Source: Akanthomyces muscarius (lineage: Eukaryota > Ascomycota > Sordariomycetes > Hypocreales > Cordycipitaceae). Taken from it: DNA of 64,000 nt. The notes below the pieces were generated by a model. It saw only the letters and a list, made by a program, of their open reading frames with translations, was not told where the DNA came from and did not search any database. Below, piece after piece: positions 45,165-58,406 of the stretch. Made by a program: the position numbers and the translations under genes. Each line of letters opens with the position of its first letter. The stretch's first letter is position 1. The stretch lies in contig NC_079242.1 in NCBI RefSeq assembly GCF_028009165.1, positions 1 to 64,000 of the forward strand, read 5' to 3'.

Positions 45165-45196
45165 TGCGTGTGTGCGTGTGTGTGTGTGTGTGCGTG
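45165..45196 (+). repeat. GT-rich microsatellite
   Basis: A (GT)n tract with GTGC interruptions, about 32 bp, lies just upstream of the Myb-like gene ATG, so in its 5' leader or promoter. Confidence 0.8.
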
Positions 45197-47199
45197 GGTC
45201 GTGGTAATGGTAAGATATTGGCAGCCAGGCCAATTGTCGGTTTGATAACCTGGTCTTTGTTGCAGATAGCTGTGCTGTTGTAATCGTGTAGATTCGGTTC
45301 CTCTCGAATTGGGACTGAATGGTATCACCAGACAAATCCTCGTGTGTCAGTAAAAGAGAGTGATTCGGAATTAGTTGGATATATTGAGCTTCTTTTAAAA
45401 GTTGCGTATTGAAGAAAAGAATGTATGACGGCCAAGCCAGTTGGTCGACAAGAAAAAGAGCGTAGGGAAATGAATGAGTGAAAGGGCGTTGGAAAGGAGA
45501 GTAGGCTCGTAGGCACGTTAAGGAAGGACTGGTAATACGCAACCGATAAAGCAAAAAAGTATTATAGCAGCACTGCAATACAAGTCCAAGTAAAATAAAG
45601 ACCAGAGAAGAGAAGAGAGGAGCTTTACAGCAGGGCCAGGGCAAGACGATGATATTATAATGACAAAAGGACCGTGGATTCTACACAGGTTTACAATGCT
45701 ATGCACGCAGAAACAGCTTGGCGGGTGGTGATGTTTGGAGGGGCCGCGACTCTGCTAGCTGCTGCATGCATTCAGGGGACCCCCTTGTCAACTATGAGAT
45801 CTAGCTTTGTTACAGGCCGACCAGGCCGGGGTGGGTGTGCGGGACTGTAACATGTTGCCCGTTTTTTTGACAGGCAGCCAGTAAAAGGGAGACAAATCAG
45901 TCTCGTCTTGTCTTGTTGAACCTAAAAACCTTTTTAGTCGAGTGTGTCTGATTCCTGCTGAGAACAGACTTTAATGGGCCTACCAACGCCAGTTTGAGGT
46001 TGACAGCGAGCAGTGACATTTCCAATCGCATAGTCTGATGATGACGTTTCTGTTCCCCCCACGCTTGTTGCAAGCGCCAAGCGAGGATTTTTGCATAACA
46101 TTGGAAGGTCATGAGCACATTTCAGCCTCGTTTCGATTATGCAAAATTTCCACAGCGTCCAGCGAGCTAAACAAGGCAGCCCGCCCTCACCGCCGCCGTC
46201 CGTAGAGCGTGTGACCTGCTGCCACCAGGTCGGCTTCTGGATAGGGGTAAAGCTGCCCGTTTTCCATTCTTGTATTGTATACCAGTGCATTGTAATATGA
46301 AATGACATCCGCTTGAAATGGCACTGAGCTATGGAGACGGCGTAGTGAACACATCGGGTCACGCCCGACGCGGTGCGGCCTACTACCAGTAGGAACCACA
46401 GGGTCCTGTTCTTGCACTATCGCAAGCGTCCCACCGGTTGGCCAGTGTATGTGATTGATTAAAATGTGCCGTGCAATGCATGCATACAAGCAAGCAGGTC
46501 AGTTATGTATACTGCCAGGGAATGTACCAGGGGTTAGGCAATACTGGAATCTGTTTAGCTGAATTACGTCGTAAACGAGGCAACGCAGCTCAGGCTGTGC
46601 GCCATGGAGGTCGTCTTGGCGTCTGATCTATCTGGTTTTTACGACAGCAGAGACGACTCGAGCTGGTCTGCTAACTCGGCCTTGCCTTGGACCCACCACA
46701 CTAAATTGGACGTTTCGGCCATCGGATGTGTACTAGTTAGTTAGTAAGTTAGTGTCAGGGGGGGTCAGTCTCAGGCTCCCAGTAGTGTACCTGGCACGGA
46801 GTACGGAGCACCGGGGAGCCAAACCTGTTCGTGCGTGGTTTGGAATGCTTGCCTAGCGGGGGGACGCGGATGCAGTGGCAGGGTGTGCTGTGGCCGAGAC
46901 TGTCCTGTAGCACCAGATCCATAGCGGGGTGTGTTTGTTTAGTTTGAAAAATGGTCGTTGTCGAAACTCGTTGAGGCTGATCTGTTTCGTGGCACCGTGT
47001 AGTGTTACGGTGAGTTGAGAAGAAGACTGCTAGAGTAAGGGCTCGGCTTTTCTCTTGTTTGGCCTCTTTTCTTAGGATTCTCTATCGCTTTGGGCAACAT
47101 CTGCTGGACCCGTCTAATGCAACAATAATTCGCCGTCTAGACTCAGGGAAAGTCGAAATGCCAGGTGCCAGTGGTCCAACAACAAAGGTTGTGTTTTCC

Positions 47200-47219
47200 T
47201 TTTTTTTTTTTTTTTTTTT
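47200..47219 (+). repeat. Poly-T tract
   Basis: About twenty consecutive T with a CTTTTCC lead-in, in the gene-poor region. Such tracts are often nucleosome-depleted; no gene is attached to it. Confidence 0.8.
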
Positions 47220-50200
47220 CGTCTCTTGCGCTCAATCAGTCCCGTTGAAATTGCCGCCAGTCTGCTCTGCCTTGGGATTCTTCCTACTACGAAGTAGTCG
47301 GATTTCCTTCTTGTTTGTTTTGTCACCATGTGATATGAAACCAATGTCTGGCGAAACCAGGGTGCTGACGTCTGCGCCACACAGAGAGGGTATCCGTACC
47401 GTATCGGGGGCTCTACGTTGAAACTGGACCAGGCTGCACATCTCACCGCGAGATGATGTTCCGGTAGGCGCACACCCCTGGCAGAAGATAGCCCACAACC
47501 CGCAAATTATTAGCCCAAAATGAAAGGTGGTGCTGGCAGGGCATAATATGCATAGCGAGGAAGGGAAATGAGCAGGTGGCGGGCATAAGGCAGACTGGAT
47601 GGACGATTATTAGGGACCTAGAGGAGCGTCTGATTTCTTCATTCGTTGCGCAAGTTTTGCACTAAAAGCTGATGAGGGAATAAAATCGGAAATTCTGTAA
47701 AAGCTCTCCCACTTTGCCTGCGGAGACAATTCTGCATTTGTGCGATTGAGACGAAACGGCTGCAGAGGCCTGCGCCGCGCCGCGTCAAAAGTCGGACATT
47801 CAGCCGCTGGGCTCAGCGCCAAGTGACTGTCCATTCGAGTTGTTGCCACTCAGTCTCGATCTCCAGAGGCGGACGGTTGAAGAGAAAGGTCTACTGGCGA
47901 AAACTCGAAATGGATTAATCTTCTTGTAGAAATACTCCGTTGTATGTTCGCATTCCATGCAATTACTACTCCCGCTCTTTGCGATGGGACTGTAAGCTTT
48001 GGGTCGTTTCGAGCTCCGGGTGTTTACAGGGCACCCGTCAGCTATGATGCGATACACTAGACTATCTCGACAGCCTGCTATAGGTAGCGCCCGCGCATTA
48101 TACTTGGAGAATCCGTGATTTTCCGTGATTTTCCATGATGCAAAGCTAGGGCGGCGAAAAGAGAGGGCCAGAGCAGCCCATGCGGGACGGGCAAGGCTGA
48201 CTAAGGCAAGAGGCAGGACAACGGCGCAGACGGAGGAAATTGATGAGCCAGTTTCGGCGGCGTAGTGAGGAAATTGCACCTGAGCTTGTTTTGCGGAGCT
48301 GTGAGAAACCAGACGACGGCGAGCAACCAGGGGCCGTCGGTAGGCACAGCCGGGTGAGAGTTGTGCCGATCGAGGCTCTGTATCGGGCACCTTTTAAGGT
48401 GCTTCATTATCCTCCAGGAGGTTGTCCGAGCAAGACGAGCAACATGACGTAGAGTGCAAGGCAGTGCAAAAGTGGTGTAGACGCATTGTGGCTACGGCGT
48501 GCGGGAAGCGGTTCGTTTGGCATAGAGACGAAGAGCAGGGGCGCGCCGTTTGAAGCGGTTTGAGCTGCGTTTGGGTGGTGTCGCGGTGTCAAGTGGCGGT
48601 ATAATGGTGGGATGTTTTGCAGAGCGGCCAAGGTGCTAGATGGGATGGAGCTTACCAGCTTCCAAATTATGGACGTTGAAGTATCAGAGAAAGTTGGGTC
48701 ACTGCGTAATAGGTGGTCCGCTGGGGAGGTGGAAGGTGGTCTTTCCGCCTCACGATGTGCGGGGCAACGAACGGTCCAGAGAGCAATGGGAGACAGTGGC
48801 TACCCTGTAGCTGCATAGTTGGTTTTACAAACTCGCATGCTGGGCGCGAAATGATGGCTCAGGTCTCGAAAGAAATCGGATAATTTAGGTGGCTCAGGAG
48901 TGCTATTATTCTGAGGCACGATACGACTATTACAGCTTCAGAGGCTGGCCTGAATAAGCGTGGTTCTGTTTCTCTGTTGGCGCAGTGCGATGTCATGGTC
49001 AAAAACTTGTTACCCACCATGGTCCACCCAAAAAGCTACGAAAGAAACAGCCGACCCTCATAAGCTGCCTCGTGCAACAACGCCGTGGCGTTGGCGTGTG
49101 TATTTAAAACGAACCGACTGCGAATAGCCTCGATATTAAAGTTAAGGCGGTGATCGCAGATGCGGGAGTTTCGTCGAACTGCTCCTTAGCTCACTTGAAT
49201 CACTTTCTATCTGGTACTACGACAGATGTAGTCAGGTTGCTTGGCAAAATGCCGCCATGGAAGCTTATTGCCTGGTCTGGAGAAATAAGCCCTTGAACTT
49301 GATTTGTCTACGTACTTAGTGGAAGTCAACCGTGCTAGTACAAGGGTAACATATATGCAAGGTAACGCGGGTATAGAGGGAGTTCATTTTAGCGAATATT
49401 GCCATCCATTTTGTCACTCACCATGGTCCGGGTCTGAGGCATCAATGGGAAGAAGTACTCTAATATTAAGGTGAGACCTATGCTGTGCGGGTCGCGGCAG
49501 AACCTGCAGAAACGAAAGGCCAGGTGCTGCTTCTGCGGCCCGACCGTTGATCATCGCAGACCATCCGTGTATGAGTAGCCCAATCCTCTCGAGATGAACC
49601 TTTTTGGGATGGTGACAAGATGTTAGCTGGTTTATTAGCCAGGATACAAGTTCGGAAGCACCCGACGAAGGCAGGTACCGGGCTAATAAGTAGCGGCCGC
49701 CTACAAGGCAGGTGGGGGCGATGATTGCGAACTATTGGGGATCTCTATTATTTATTTACTGTGGTGTGTCGATTGCCGGCGGAGGAAGAAAAGTATCAGA
49801 TACTTAGCCACTTGGTGAAGGCGCTTGAGTGGGCAAGTACCCTGGACAAGAGGTGCCATTGGGCATCCAGATACGGAAAGCAATACAACTTGAGAGCATC
49901 GAACGACGAGTTCTTCTGATCGATATGGCTTGTATATTGCCGGGCGGGATATTGTGCCGTGGTCGGTTGACATTTAGTGCAGACGCATACGTGACTATTG
50001 TGCAGCGAGCTCTCGCGCGATTAAAATTGCGTCGAGCCTACAGAGGGTCCGTCGCGTGGGCGTTGTGCGACCAAGTGACTGGTTCCGGCTAGGGGCGAAG
50101 AAGATGTCTCATTGCAGCGATTGGGTAGCGGCGGCCGAGAATAATTAACGGCGAGTCTGTTGGTGAAGTCTGGGGGAAAGGAAATGGGCATCAGTTGAGA

Positions 50201-52468
50201 GATGGTCAAGGTGATATGATGCTACTCAATGCACGTTTTGAAGAGAGAGTTGATGGTGGGCTGAAAAGCAGGCCGACTGGGCTTAGTATGGGAGGAGGTG
50301 GGAGAGATGGCATGTGGAGAGGGGACCAGAACAGAGGAAGCTGTCATGACAGCCTGACACGCAGCGGATAGCAGTGGCTGGGGTGGCGGCGCTGGAGCAG
50401 CAGTACCGAATAGGTACGGGCAGAGTACCAGTGGAGTGGATCGGAGTGGCCCGAGCGCCGGCTTTGGTTGGGGCAACGTGATGTGGCAAAGAAGCACTGT
50501 GCGTATAGGCGGCGTTTTGCGGCGTGTGTACAGTGTAAATATACAGTGTCTTGAGCTACCAGCCACGCGTAACCCCATCCGTAGCCGAGTGCGCAAAGGA
50601 GTACCTTGGCAGTCCCCCCCGACCTCTTGACTTGTACCTCGCCATTTCCTTTTTACCTCCTCTTCCTCCCTGTTCCTCCCTGGCAGCACCGGCTCCCGAC
50701 TCTCACCTTTGTCCTAGTCCAGTGACCTTGCCAGCGACCAAGCTGCCCCCCAAAGCCTCGACCGGGTGACTTGCGGACCAAGTACCTACCTACCTACCTG
50801 ATTTTGCTTCCTCCACCATCCCGCCCGTCACCCACTGTACTTGCAGTGCTTTCCAGCGCCTCCGCCCACTGTTGCTGGCGCGTCTTCACATTGGATTACC
50901 TGGAGTCACAACAGAACTGAAGTATCCTGAGTCCCACTGTGTGTGTGCTCTCCGCGACAGCAAACGAGTCGCAGGAAGACGAGGAAAGAGAGGATAAACA
51001 AAAGGAGCTACATCTAGCATCGTGCTTTCTTGCTCATTACTAGGTATGCTAACTCTCAATGCGCGCTTTTCCCCTCTGGCCTCGACCTTCTTTGTCTGCC
51101 TCCCGACCTGGCCGTGCTCGTGTCATGGTCAGGGCCTCTGGCTACGGCCCAGCCACCTTTCGCCAGGCGCAGCGCCACGCTTCTTCATGTTGACGCCAGC
51201 TGGAACCACTGCCACTGACACCCACCTGCAGTGCTTTTCTTTTGCTCAATCGGTACTAAACCAGGATCAAAAACAGCAACAAAGACACCGACGAGGAAGA
51301 AACAAGACCAAAAAAAAAAATCGACTAGACGTCTGCGGAGCAAGGATCTTACTGCATCACACTGCACTACGTCGCTATTCGCAGCCAGACAGCTTCCTCT
51401 GTCTCTTGTGGCGTCCTGCTCCAAGCCCAAGCCCAAGCTCGCTACCATCACTAGTGCGCGACAAAGGCCCCGCCACCGACAAAGACAATCAAATAGGTAC
51501 TCCGTACTTGCCGCTCTTCTGACGAAAAAGACAGCTCCCGCAGCTTCGAAATCGGCCTCTGCAACTACTCTAGCGCGCCCAAGGAACTTACCAAGAGTGC
51601 CTCCTCCGGCTCTCTCCCAGCCACCAGCCACCACCGCCCCGTCGCGCATCGCCACGCCTCGCCTCGACTTCTTCGTCATCTTCCTTGGCTCTTGCTTTCT
51701 TGCTAGAATCAGCCCGCCCGTACCTTGCCGCACCTCGCCCGCCAGCTTGCCCTAGTCTCGCTTCTTGGCGGTTGCGACCTTTTTTCTACTTCTTCCTCAT
51801 CATCACCGACTTCACGTAAGTTTATTGACCGACTCCTTGCACACCTTTCCCCGTTCTTCGCGCGCCGACTTTCCACCGATTGCTCGTTCTGCGCGCACCG
51901 CACCCCTTGCCTCGATTTTGGTCGCGCGCGCGCCCCACGTCTTCACGAAAGCGCAACCCGCATACGATCGGCACCAGGAACAATTGCGCAGTAGCAAACT
52001 GCCGCAACCCCCTTTGAACCCCTCGTCGTGTAACTCCACCTCTCTCTTGACTCTGCACGACTCTTTGACGCGCCCTGGTTGCACCGCGGTCGCTGCCAGT
52101 GCTTGACCCGACCCTTACAATCCATCGCGCCCCAGTCGCAGGCTCATCCATTGCGCCTGTCCGTCACTCGCATCCTCAACTCGGCCGTCGCATCAAAGCA
52201 GCAAAAAGAAAAGAAAGAAGAGGGGAATCAAAACACAACAAGACGGCATCGCACTTATCCCCGTGATTGCGCGCGCTGTACACGGGTCCTGGTGTTGCCT
52301 TGCCTGCAATCATCTTGTCTATCTCCTACAACCGCCCCGCCAACCATCACTACGCACGCGCGCCTTTCCACTGCATTGCTTTGCAATCCAACTCGCATTA
52401 CCATCCACCGCATATGCAACTTACCTTTGATTGCTCAGTGCTAACTCGCGTCTCCGAAAGCCGTCAAA

Positions 52469-53734
52469 ATGGAACAGTGGCAGGTCGGCCCCGTGCCCGA
52501 GTATGTCTACTCAAACTCCCCCCACCAACCGAATGCCATCCAGTAAGTCGCGCCTGTCCACCTTTGAAGCTCCTGTCCCTCGCCCCCCCTTCCCATGGGC
52601 AACACCCTATTGAACGACCTCGGCCTGCCTTGTTTTCTCCCGGCAAACATGCAGCTCTCGCCGTGCTCTGCTGTCCTACATCAGCTCCACGTTGCCCGTG
52701 ATACCGCTGGGAGTACATTGGATATGCCCTTGCAAAACAAGCGCTTGCCTGGCCGTTGGGCTGCCACAGGCACAGCCTCAGCCTTGCTGAGCTGATTTGC
52801 TCGTCTCATGGCGTTACATATACTTCTCGCTGCGCTCGTCACATCTTGCGACCGCGTCAAGTCTTCCCTTCCAGCCTTCGTTCCCGCTAACCCAAGTCCG
52901 TTTGACAGTAGCAACCCCTACCAGACCACCGATATGGCCGGCAGGCGCAATGAGCGCATTGAATTCCCCTACGCTGGGCAGCCGGGCATGGCGCCGCATC
53001 AACAGCAGCATCCGGCTCCTGTTCAGCCCTCAATGAATGTGCCCCAGCCCCAGCAGCCACCGTCCGGCCCGGGTTCCCAGCAGCAGACTCCGACCCCTAC
53101 ACCCCAGCCCAGCCGCCAGCGCAACAAACGACCAGCGCCTGGCACTGTGCCTTCGCCTGCTACCCCGGCCGCAGTCCCTGCCGTCGCTGCGGGCCAGCCT
53201 CCAGTTCCAACGCCACCCAATGCCCAGTCCGCCGCGCCCCCCGCCGCGCCAGCTCCCGCCGACGATAGTGGTACCGCGCCTTCACAACCTCCCGCCAAGA
53301 AGAGCAGAACCAACACCCCTTGGACCCCTGGGGAGGAGCTACGACTAAAGCAAATGCGCGACGCCGGAAATAGCTGGGCGGAGATTGCCAAGGTAAGATC
53401 TGGCCAACGGATAGGCATCTTTTCCGCTATGCGCTAGTGCTAATTCGCAACAGACTTTCCCGACGAGAACAGAAGGCTCCGTTAAGAAGCATTGGTACAA
53501 GGTTCGTCTATACCATGCGCGAATCTGAAGAATCATTACTAACGTTGACACCAACAGGATATGCATTACGCCGAGTTTGCCGAGGATGAAAGCCAGGCGC
53601 TTCTCAACGCAATCAAGGAGTACGAAAACAACAAGTGGAAGGTCATTGGTCAAAAGGTTGGCAAGCCCGCCAAGGCCTGCGAGCAATATGCCAAAGAACA
53701 CTTTCCCGATCTCTTTGCCAGTACCAAGCGATGA
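52469..53734 (+). CDS. Myb/SANT-repeat DNA-binding protein
   Basis: Exons 52469-52542, 52897-53392, 53454-53501, 53558-53734; 264 aa. Donors gtaagt, gtaaga, gttcgt; acceptors cccaag, caacag, caacag; all phases fit. The first intron (354 nt) is long and its acceptor is the least certain. Residues 1-25 (MEQWQVGPVPEYVYSNSP) are followed by a Pro/Gln/Ala-rich disordered region to about 155 and a basic PAKKSR signal. Two Myb repeats follow: TPWTPGEELRLKQMRDAG...SWAEIAKTF and EDESQALLNAIKEYENNKW...VIGQKVGK, ending ...HFPDLFASTKR. A nuclear DNA-binding regulator is inferred. The fully spliced Myb region is coherent only with the 48-nt third exon, which supports the model. Confidence 0.85.
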
Positions 53735-54840
53735 GCTGTGCAATCGCTTCGGACGTCATCCCCCTCCACGTGAACTACACGTCTCTTGACGTCAGGTCTT
53801 TTACGATTTGCGAACACTTCTTGGCTTCGTGCCTTCCTTATTTAATTAATACCTCTCGGCGACTAGCTTGCCTTGATGAAAGCAGAGCAGAATGACACAA
53901 TCCTCTGCACGTCATTTCTTTTTTCGCTGGATGGCGGAACCGGCTCGCAGATTTCGCCGCTCATGCGGGTTTGTTCGTTGATTTTTTGGTCCCGGGAGTC
54001 TTTCATTTGCCGACTTAGAATTGTGCATTTCTTGTACGTCATGAATGCGGGCTTTCGAACAGAGCTGGGTGGTAATTGCCGGAGTTGGCTCGGGGCCGAT
54101 TGCGGCTGAATTTTTTTCCTATTTCATTTGTTGCCTTGTGGAAATTGACCATGGGTATGAAAAGGATAGCAACTGTTGTTGCTGCACTGAAGATTCGAAG
54201 CTTTCAAAAGTCGCTAGCGGGACACGGATATGTTTGAGGAGGACGATGCCTTTAGTTATACCCCAACACAATGTCGAGCTTTTCTTTTCCTCTTTCTCAA
54301 TATAATAATACTTTGATCTTAACCCGTCCGGGATGTTGGTAACTACGAGGCGAATGGCAACAAAAGTACTACACCCATGCGAGTACATAGCAACAGCATT
54401 GGTTGAACCAGAGGTGAGCAATACCTGTACTCGTCATCAAGAGTAAAATTGAATACCGGTGACTGGTGATTTTTGGTTGATTCGGCCGAGCAGCCCCGCA
54501 GTCGTCGTTTTTGCCGCGTGGGGACAACAAAGATTTCGCCATACTCCCCACCACTGTCCATGAAAATTCGCCGAATACCCAGAAACATAACTCCCAGATC
54601 TCCCCTTTTCATCCATTCATGCACTCGCACCTTTTTGCCGAGTGTCAATTTCCCTTTTTCTTGTCTTTACCGGAATACACGCCCCTTTATGCAAGAGCGA
54701 TTGCGCTGTGTGATCGGGTGCCGCTCTTTCGCCGATTGGGAATAGTGACAAGCGGCGGCGTCTCTCATACCTATTCGGCCATTACTATCCAGAGCCGAAA
54801 AAGAAATACAGTCTGCGAAGAAAAAAAAGATCAAAAAGGG
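53735..54840. other. Intergenic region between Myb gene and Zn2Cys6 gene
   Basis: 3' end of the Myb gene and promoter of the transcription factor. ORFs of 60-101 codons have no support. A frame open from 54511 (first ATG 54619) runs into the AAAG tract in phase with the transcription factor; see findings. Confidence 0.5.
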
Positions 54841-55236
<396 letters not shown>

Positions 55237-57660
55237 ATGTCTTCACCGGCGAGGATAGCTACATCGACCCGGCAGTACCGATGCCAAAAACGCCAGAAAC
55301 CCTGCGACCACTGCCGCGAACGCAAGCTCAAATGCCAGACTGACAGCAGCAGCAGCAGCGGAAGCACCAGCCCCGGCAACCGCCCACCCTGCCAGCGCTG
55401 CGCCCGGAGTAATATCCCCTGCACCTTCGTCGGTCGGCCGCGCCGAAGAGCTTCGGTTATGCCAGCTGCTCTTATTCCCGATGCACCGGCTCAGACCACC
55501 ACCGTCGCTGCAGACGCTGCTGAGCTCGACTCGTCCGCGCTGTCACACACCGGTATCCACGAGGGCATGGTAGAAGCTGTCCCGCTCGGGTACCGTGAGA
55601 GCAGCAGCCATGCCGTCATGCCATCAAGTTGCGACATGGACGCCAGCACCGTCCCTGCCTCCGCCGCAGCCCTCAGCACGCCAACGTCGTCATCGTACCA
55701 CGCCAGCAGTGGTCGCGTATCAACACAGCTGAGCCAGACCATGGATGGCATTGAAGGTCACAGCATCATGCTACTGGGGGCATCGTCCGAATCTGATCCG
55801 TGGCTGCTGCGGCACTGCCAGTTCGACCAGCTGGGCCTGCGGTCGGTACATAAAATGTACTTCCGCAATGCCGGAGGCGTCCCGACCACGGACAAGATTC
55901 CGATTCACTTCATTGTAAGTGACAACAAGTACCTCAATCACCCTCTCCTCCCAATGTACCATCCCATTGGAGGAGATGCGCGGCTGCAACTGAGCCAACT
56001 AGTGCAGCCTACATATGGTGTCCGGCTTATCAGTCTGTAAGTGCCCCGCTGTGCCTCCCCCTCACACACGGCAGTTCTTCCGTTAACATGCACAGATTTC
56101 GCAAATATGTATATCCAACGCTTCCCGTTGTTCCCAGTACATACATGGACATTCCAAGCACTAATAGCGCCGCATCCCCCGTCATGAGCGCCGCCCTCGA
56201 CTCCATCCCCACATCCGTACTGGCCGCGATGTACGGGCTCGCGATGCCATTCGCCCTCAACGACGAGCTCCTCGCCGTCGTCAACGCATTCGAGACCCCG
56301 CCCCTTCTCCAACTGTGGACGCTTGTCCACTCACTCATCCAGGTCGATATCCATCGTCCATCCCTCTCCACCGTACAAGCTGCCCTGCTCTTTCTGCACA
56401 AGGACAGCAACAGCCACACAGCATCCAACAGCAGCGGCGGCAACGACCTCTCCAGCTCTGCTTTTCTATGGTCCTTCATCGGCAGCACCGTCGGCATGGC
56501 GCACAGCCTCGGCTTGCAGTTTGAGTGCCAAATGTTTGGCATTCCCAACGCGGACAAGCGCCTGCGCCGTCGTCTCTGGTGGGCGCTGTACATCGAGGAA
56601 AAGTGGCAGAGCCTGCTGATGGGCCGACCGCCATACATTCGCGCGGACGAGTGGGACGTGGGCGAATTGTGCGACAACGACTTCGAGACGAAGAAGGCGT
56701 CGTCCTATTTTGACGAGGCCGCTGCAGTGGTAGGACGAACATTTCTCCCGTTTCGCGACATGGCGCGGCTGGCTGTTATTGTAGCCGACGTGCAAGAAAG
56801 ATTATAGTAAGTCCTTTTATCATCACAACAGCTACACAAAAAATGGGTACTAATGCAAAAAGTTCGTTGCGCGCTTGCCAAAGACTCGGCGAAGATCTCG
56901 CGCAGAGCATATCCACCGCGAAACCGCTCTTTGACCGTCTCAACGACTGGCGGTCGTCCATCAGCGCCCCGGAACCCTTTGACGACAACGTCGTCGAGGC
57001 GAGCCCGTACCCGACCACCATGTACTTTGCCTACCTTACCATAGTCACATACGTATGGCGCGCTCTACTGCGCCCTACTGTGCGCTCGTCGCCGCCTCCA
57101 AGAATCATCGACGTGGAAGAGGAGCCGCCGTTGCAGGACGCAGGGGGCTTCTTTTTCGAGGAGCTCAGCTGGGATTTTTCTGATTTGCCGGAAATCGAGC
57201 TTCATTTAGAAGAGGACATTCACGCCCATGGCGAAGCGAGTGCCACGATCAAAGAGCTACATCAGGCGGCGCAGGCGTTTGGGGGGACAGTGGCGACGTT
57301 TACTTCGCGATTAACATCGCGCCACTTTGACGAGTTCTGGTATTCCTGTGAGTAATCTTTTAGTAGTAAGACCCTTTTGCCTATTTGAAATCATCATACT
57401 AACCATGCTTGGTAACAGGGTCCCGCATAGGCTTTGCCGTGATATCTAATTTTCTCACCGTGCTCCTTGTCCAAGCACCAACCGCCGAAAACGCCCCGCG
57501 GGCCAAATGGATGCTCGAGAGCTGGCGCCAGACGCTGCGCTATCAAAGCAAGGCCTTCCCGATATTGCGTCTGGCTATGGCTCGGCTAAATGCCTTCTAC
57601 TGGGGTGGGTTGGCCGAGACTTTTTGTCTTCCGCCGCATGTCCAAGAGGTAGTCACTTAA
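55237..57660 (+). CDS. Zn2Cys6 fungal-specific transcription factor
   Basis: Exons 55237-56036, 56096-56806, 56863-57347, 57419-57660; 745 aa. Introns are 59, 56 and 71 nt with gtaagt, gtaagt and gtgagt donors. The binuclear cluster is at residues 23-62: C23-x2-C26-x6-C33-x18-C52-x2-C55-x6-C62, with RERKLK between and a basic GRPRRR after. The fungal transcription-factor middle homology region spans about 255-510 (FRKYVYPTLPVVP, GTAHSLGL-type segment at about 410, RRRLWWALYIEEKWQSLLMGRPP). The C-terminal region ends FDEFWYSWSRIGFAV...WRQTLR. These proteins are nuclear activators or repressors of catabolic or secondary-metabolite genes. Neighbours do not form an evident pathway cluster, so the target is unknown. 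ATG 55237 is preferred because it precedes the cluster closely and has A at -3; an in-frame ATG at 54619 would add about 206 residues, mostly from the AAAG tract. Confidence 0.93.
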
Positions 57661-58082
57661 ACCCTAGCGAGATACGGATAGAGACACCAAAATGGGCGAT
57701 GCCTAAATCAAGCCCGGCGAATAAACAACTCAAAACCAAGGTAGTACTACGTAACTTGGCCTAGTGAGCTTAGCTTGCGTTGTGCCTGGCTGATCGACCC
57801 GGCGATGAAGCTTGGGCAACTAGCTCGGCGAATCGGGAGCTGAACTGCTGCCACTTAGATAACAAATAGACTCTAACGTGCCAAGCGAGTCAGCCATATA
57901 AGCCCAGTGCCCCCTTGCTGCTGATTTTTTTTCTCATAAAGAAACTGAGCAATATGAGAAAACCGGCAAATTTACAGAACCGTATTTTGGTCCAGCATTG
58001 ACATGCATGACGAAGACTCTGCGCTGGCACAATACCCAATCCATGACCCTGTCGAAAGAAGACCCCTGTACGTTGCAGCAAG
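57661..58082. other. Intergenic region, nothing seen
   Basis: 420 bp between the transcription factor and the small PPxY gene. No supported feature. Confidence 0.4.
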
Positions 58083-58406
58083 ATGAGCGCCGCCGCCGCC
58101 AATCAACAGCTCTTCAACGTCCACACCTGGCGCGACCTTGACGAAACGGAACCGCCGCCCTACGAGAAAAACGAGCGTCTGCCACCATCGTACCACGAGA
58201 CAAAGCGCGCTGATCGCCACGCCGCGACCGGGTGGAAGGGCTCGCTGCGTCGTATGTTTCCCGTAGAGCGTCGCTTCGAGGCCGTCACGCTAGGCATTTC
58301 GCTGGCGAGCGTCCGCCGACACGGTCCTAATACAGGTATGCAACAGCTGTGCCCTTGAAGTCGGGGAAAAATATGACTAACAGGAATACAGGAGCTGGTG
58401 AAGTAG
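58083..58406 (+). CDS. Small PPxY-motif protein, about 91 aa
   Basis: Exon 58083-58335, intron 58336-58383 (gtatgc donor, taacag acceptor), second exon ending TAG 58406: tail HGPNTGIQELVK. A second acceptor at 58391 gives a different tail (TGAGEVVVCF...), so the end is uncertain. Residues 24-38 carry two PPxY motifs (PPPYEK and PPSYHE), known ligands of WW domains such as those of Rsp5/Nedd4 ubiquitin ligases. The rest is basic (RRMFPVERRF) with no signal peptide or membrane segment. An adaptor for Rsp5-type ubiquitination is a reasonable guess, not established. I do not recognise the family. Confidence 0.5.

Larger units (their letters stand above)
45123..52468. other. 7.3-kb stretch without a convincing gene
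   Basis: This lies between two divergently transcribed Myb-type genes. I checked the longer frames (45132-45644, 46187-46489, 47800-48390, 50222-50689, 51022-51755, 52267-52701). They overlap in several frames on both strands, lack domains and show no consistent codon pattern. From about 50620 to 52440 the plus strand is pyrimidine-rich with CTCTT and ACCTACCTACCTACC (50785) runs and several short upstream ATGs, as in long leaders of regulatory genes. Long UTRs, a noncoding RNA, or a fast-evolving gene with short exons could be missed here. Confidence 0.5.

Noticed and set aside
51022..51755. Overlapping plus-strand frames of 166 and 174 codons, with a 182-codon frame opposite
   Set aside because: Pyrimidine-rich leader-like DNA gives Ser/Pro/Arg-rich frames in several phases; no domain and no credible splice partner.
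45123..52468. tRNA or rRNA genes in the gene-poor interval
   Set aside because: I saw no cloverleaf with A and B box motifs; a covariance-model scan would be needed to exclude them.
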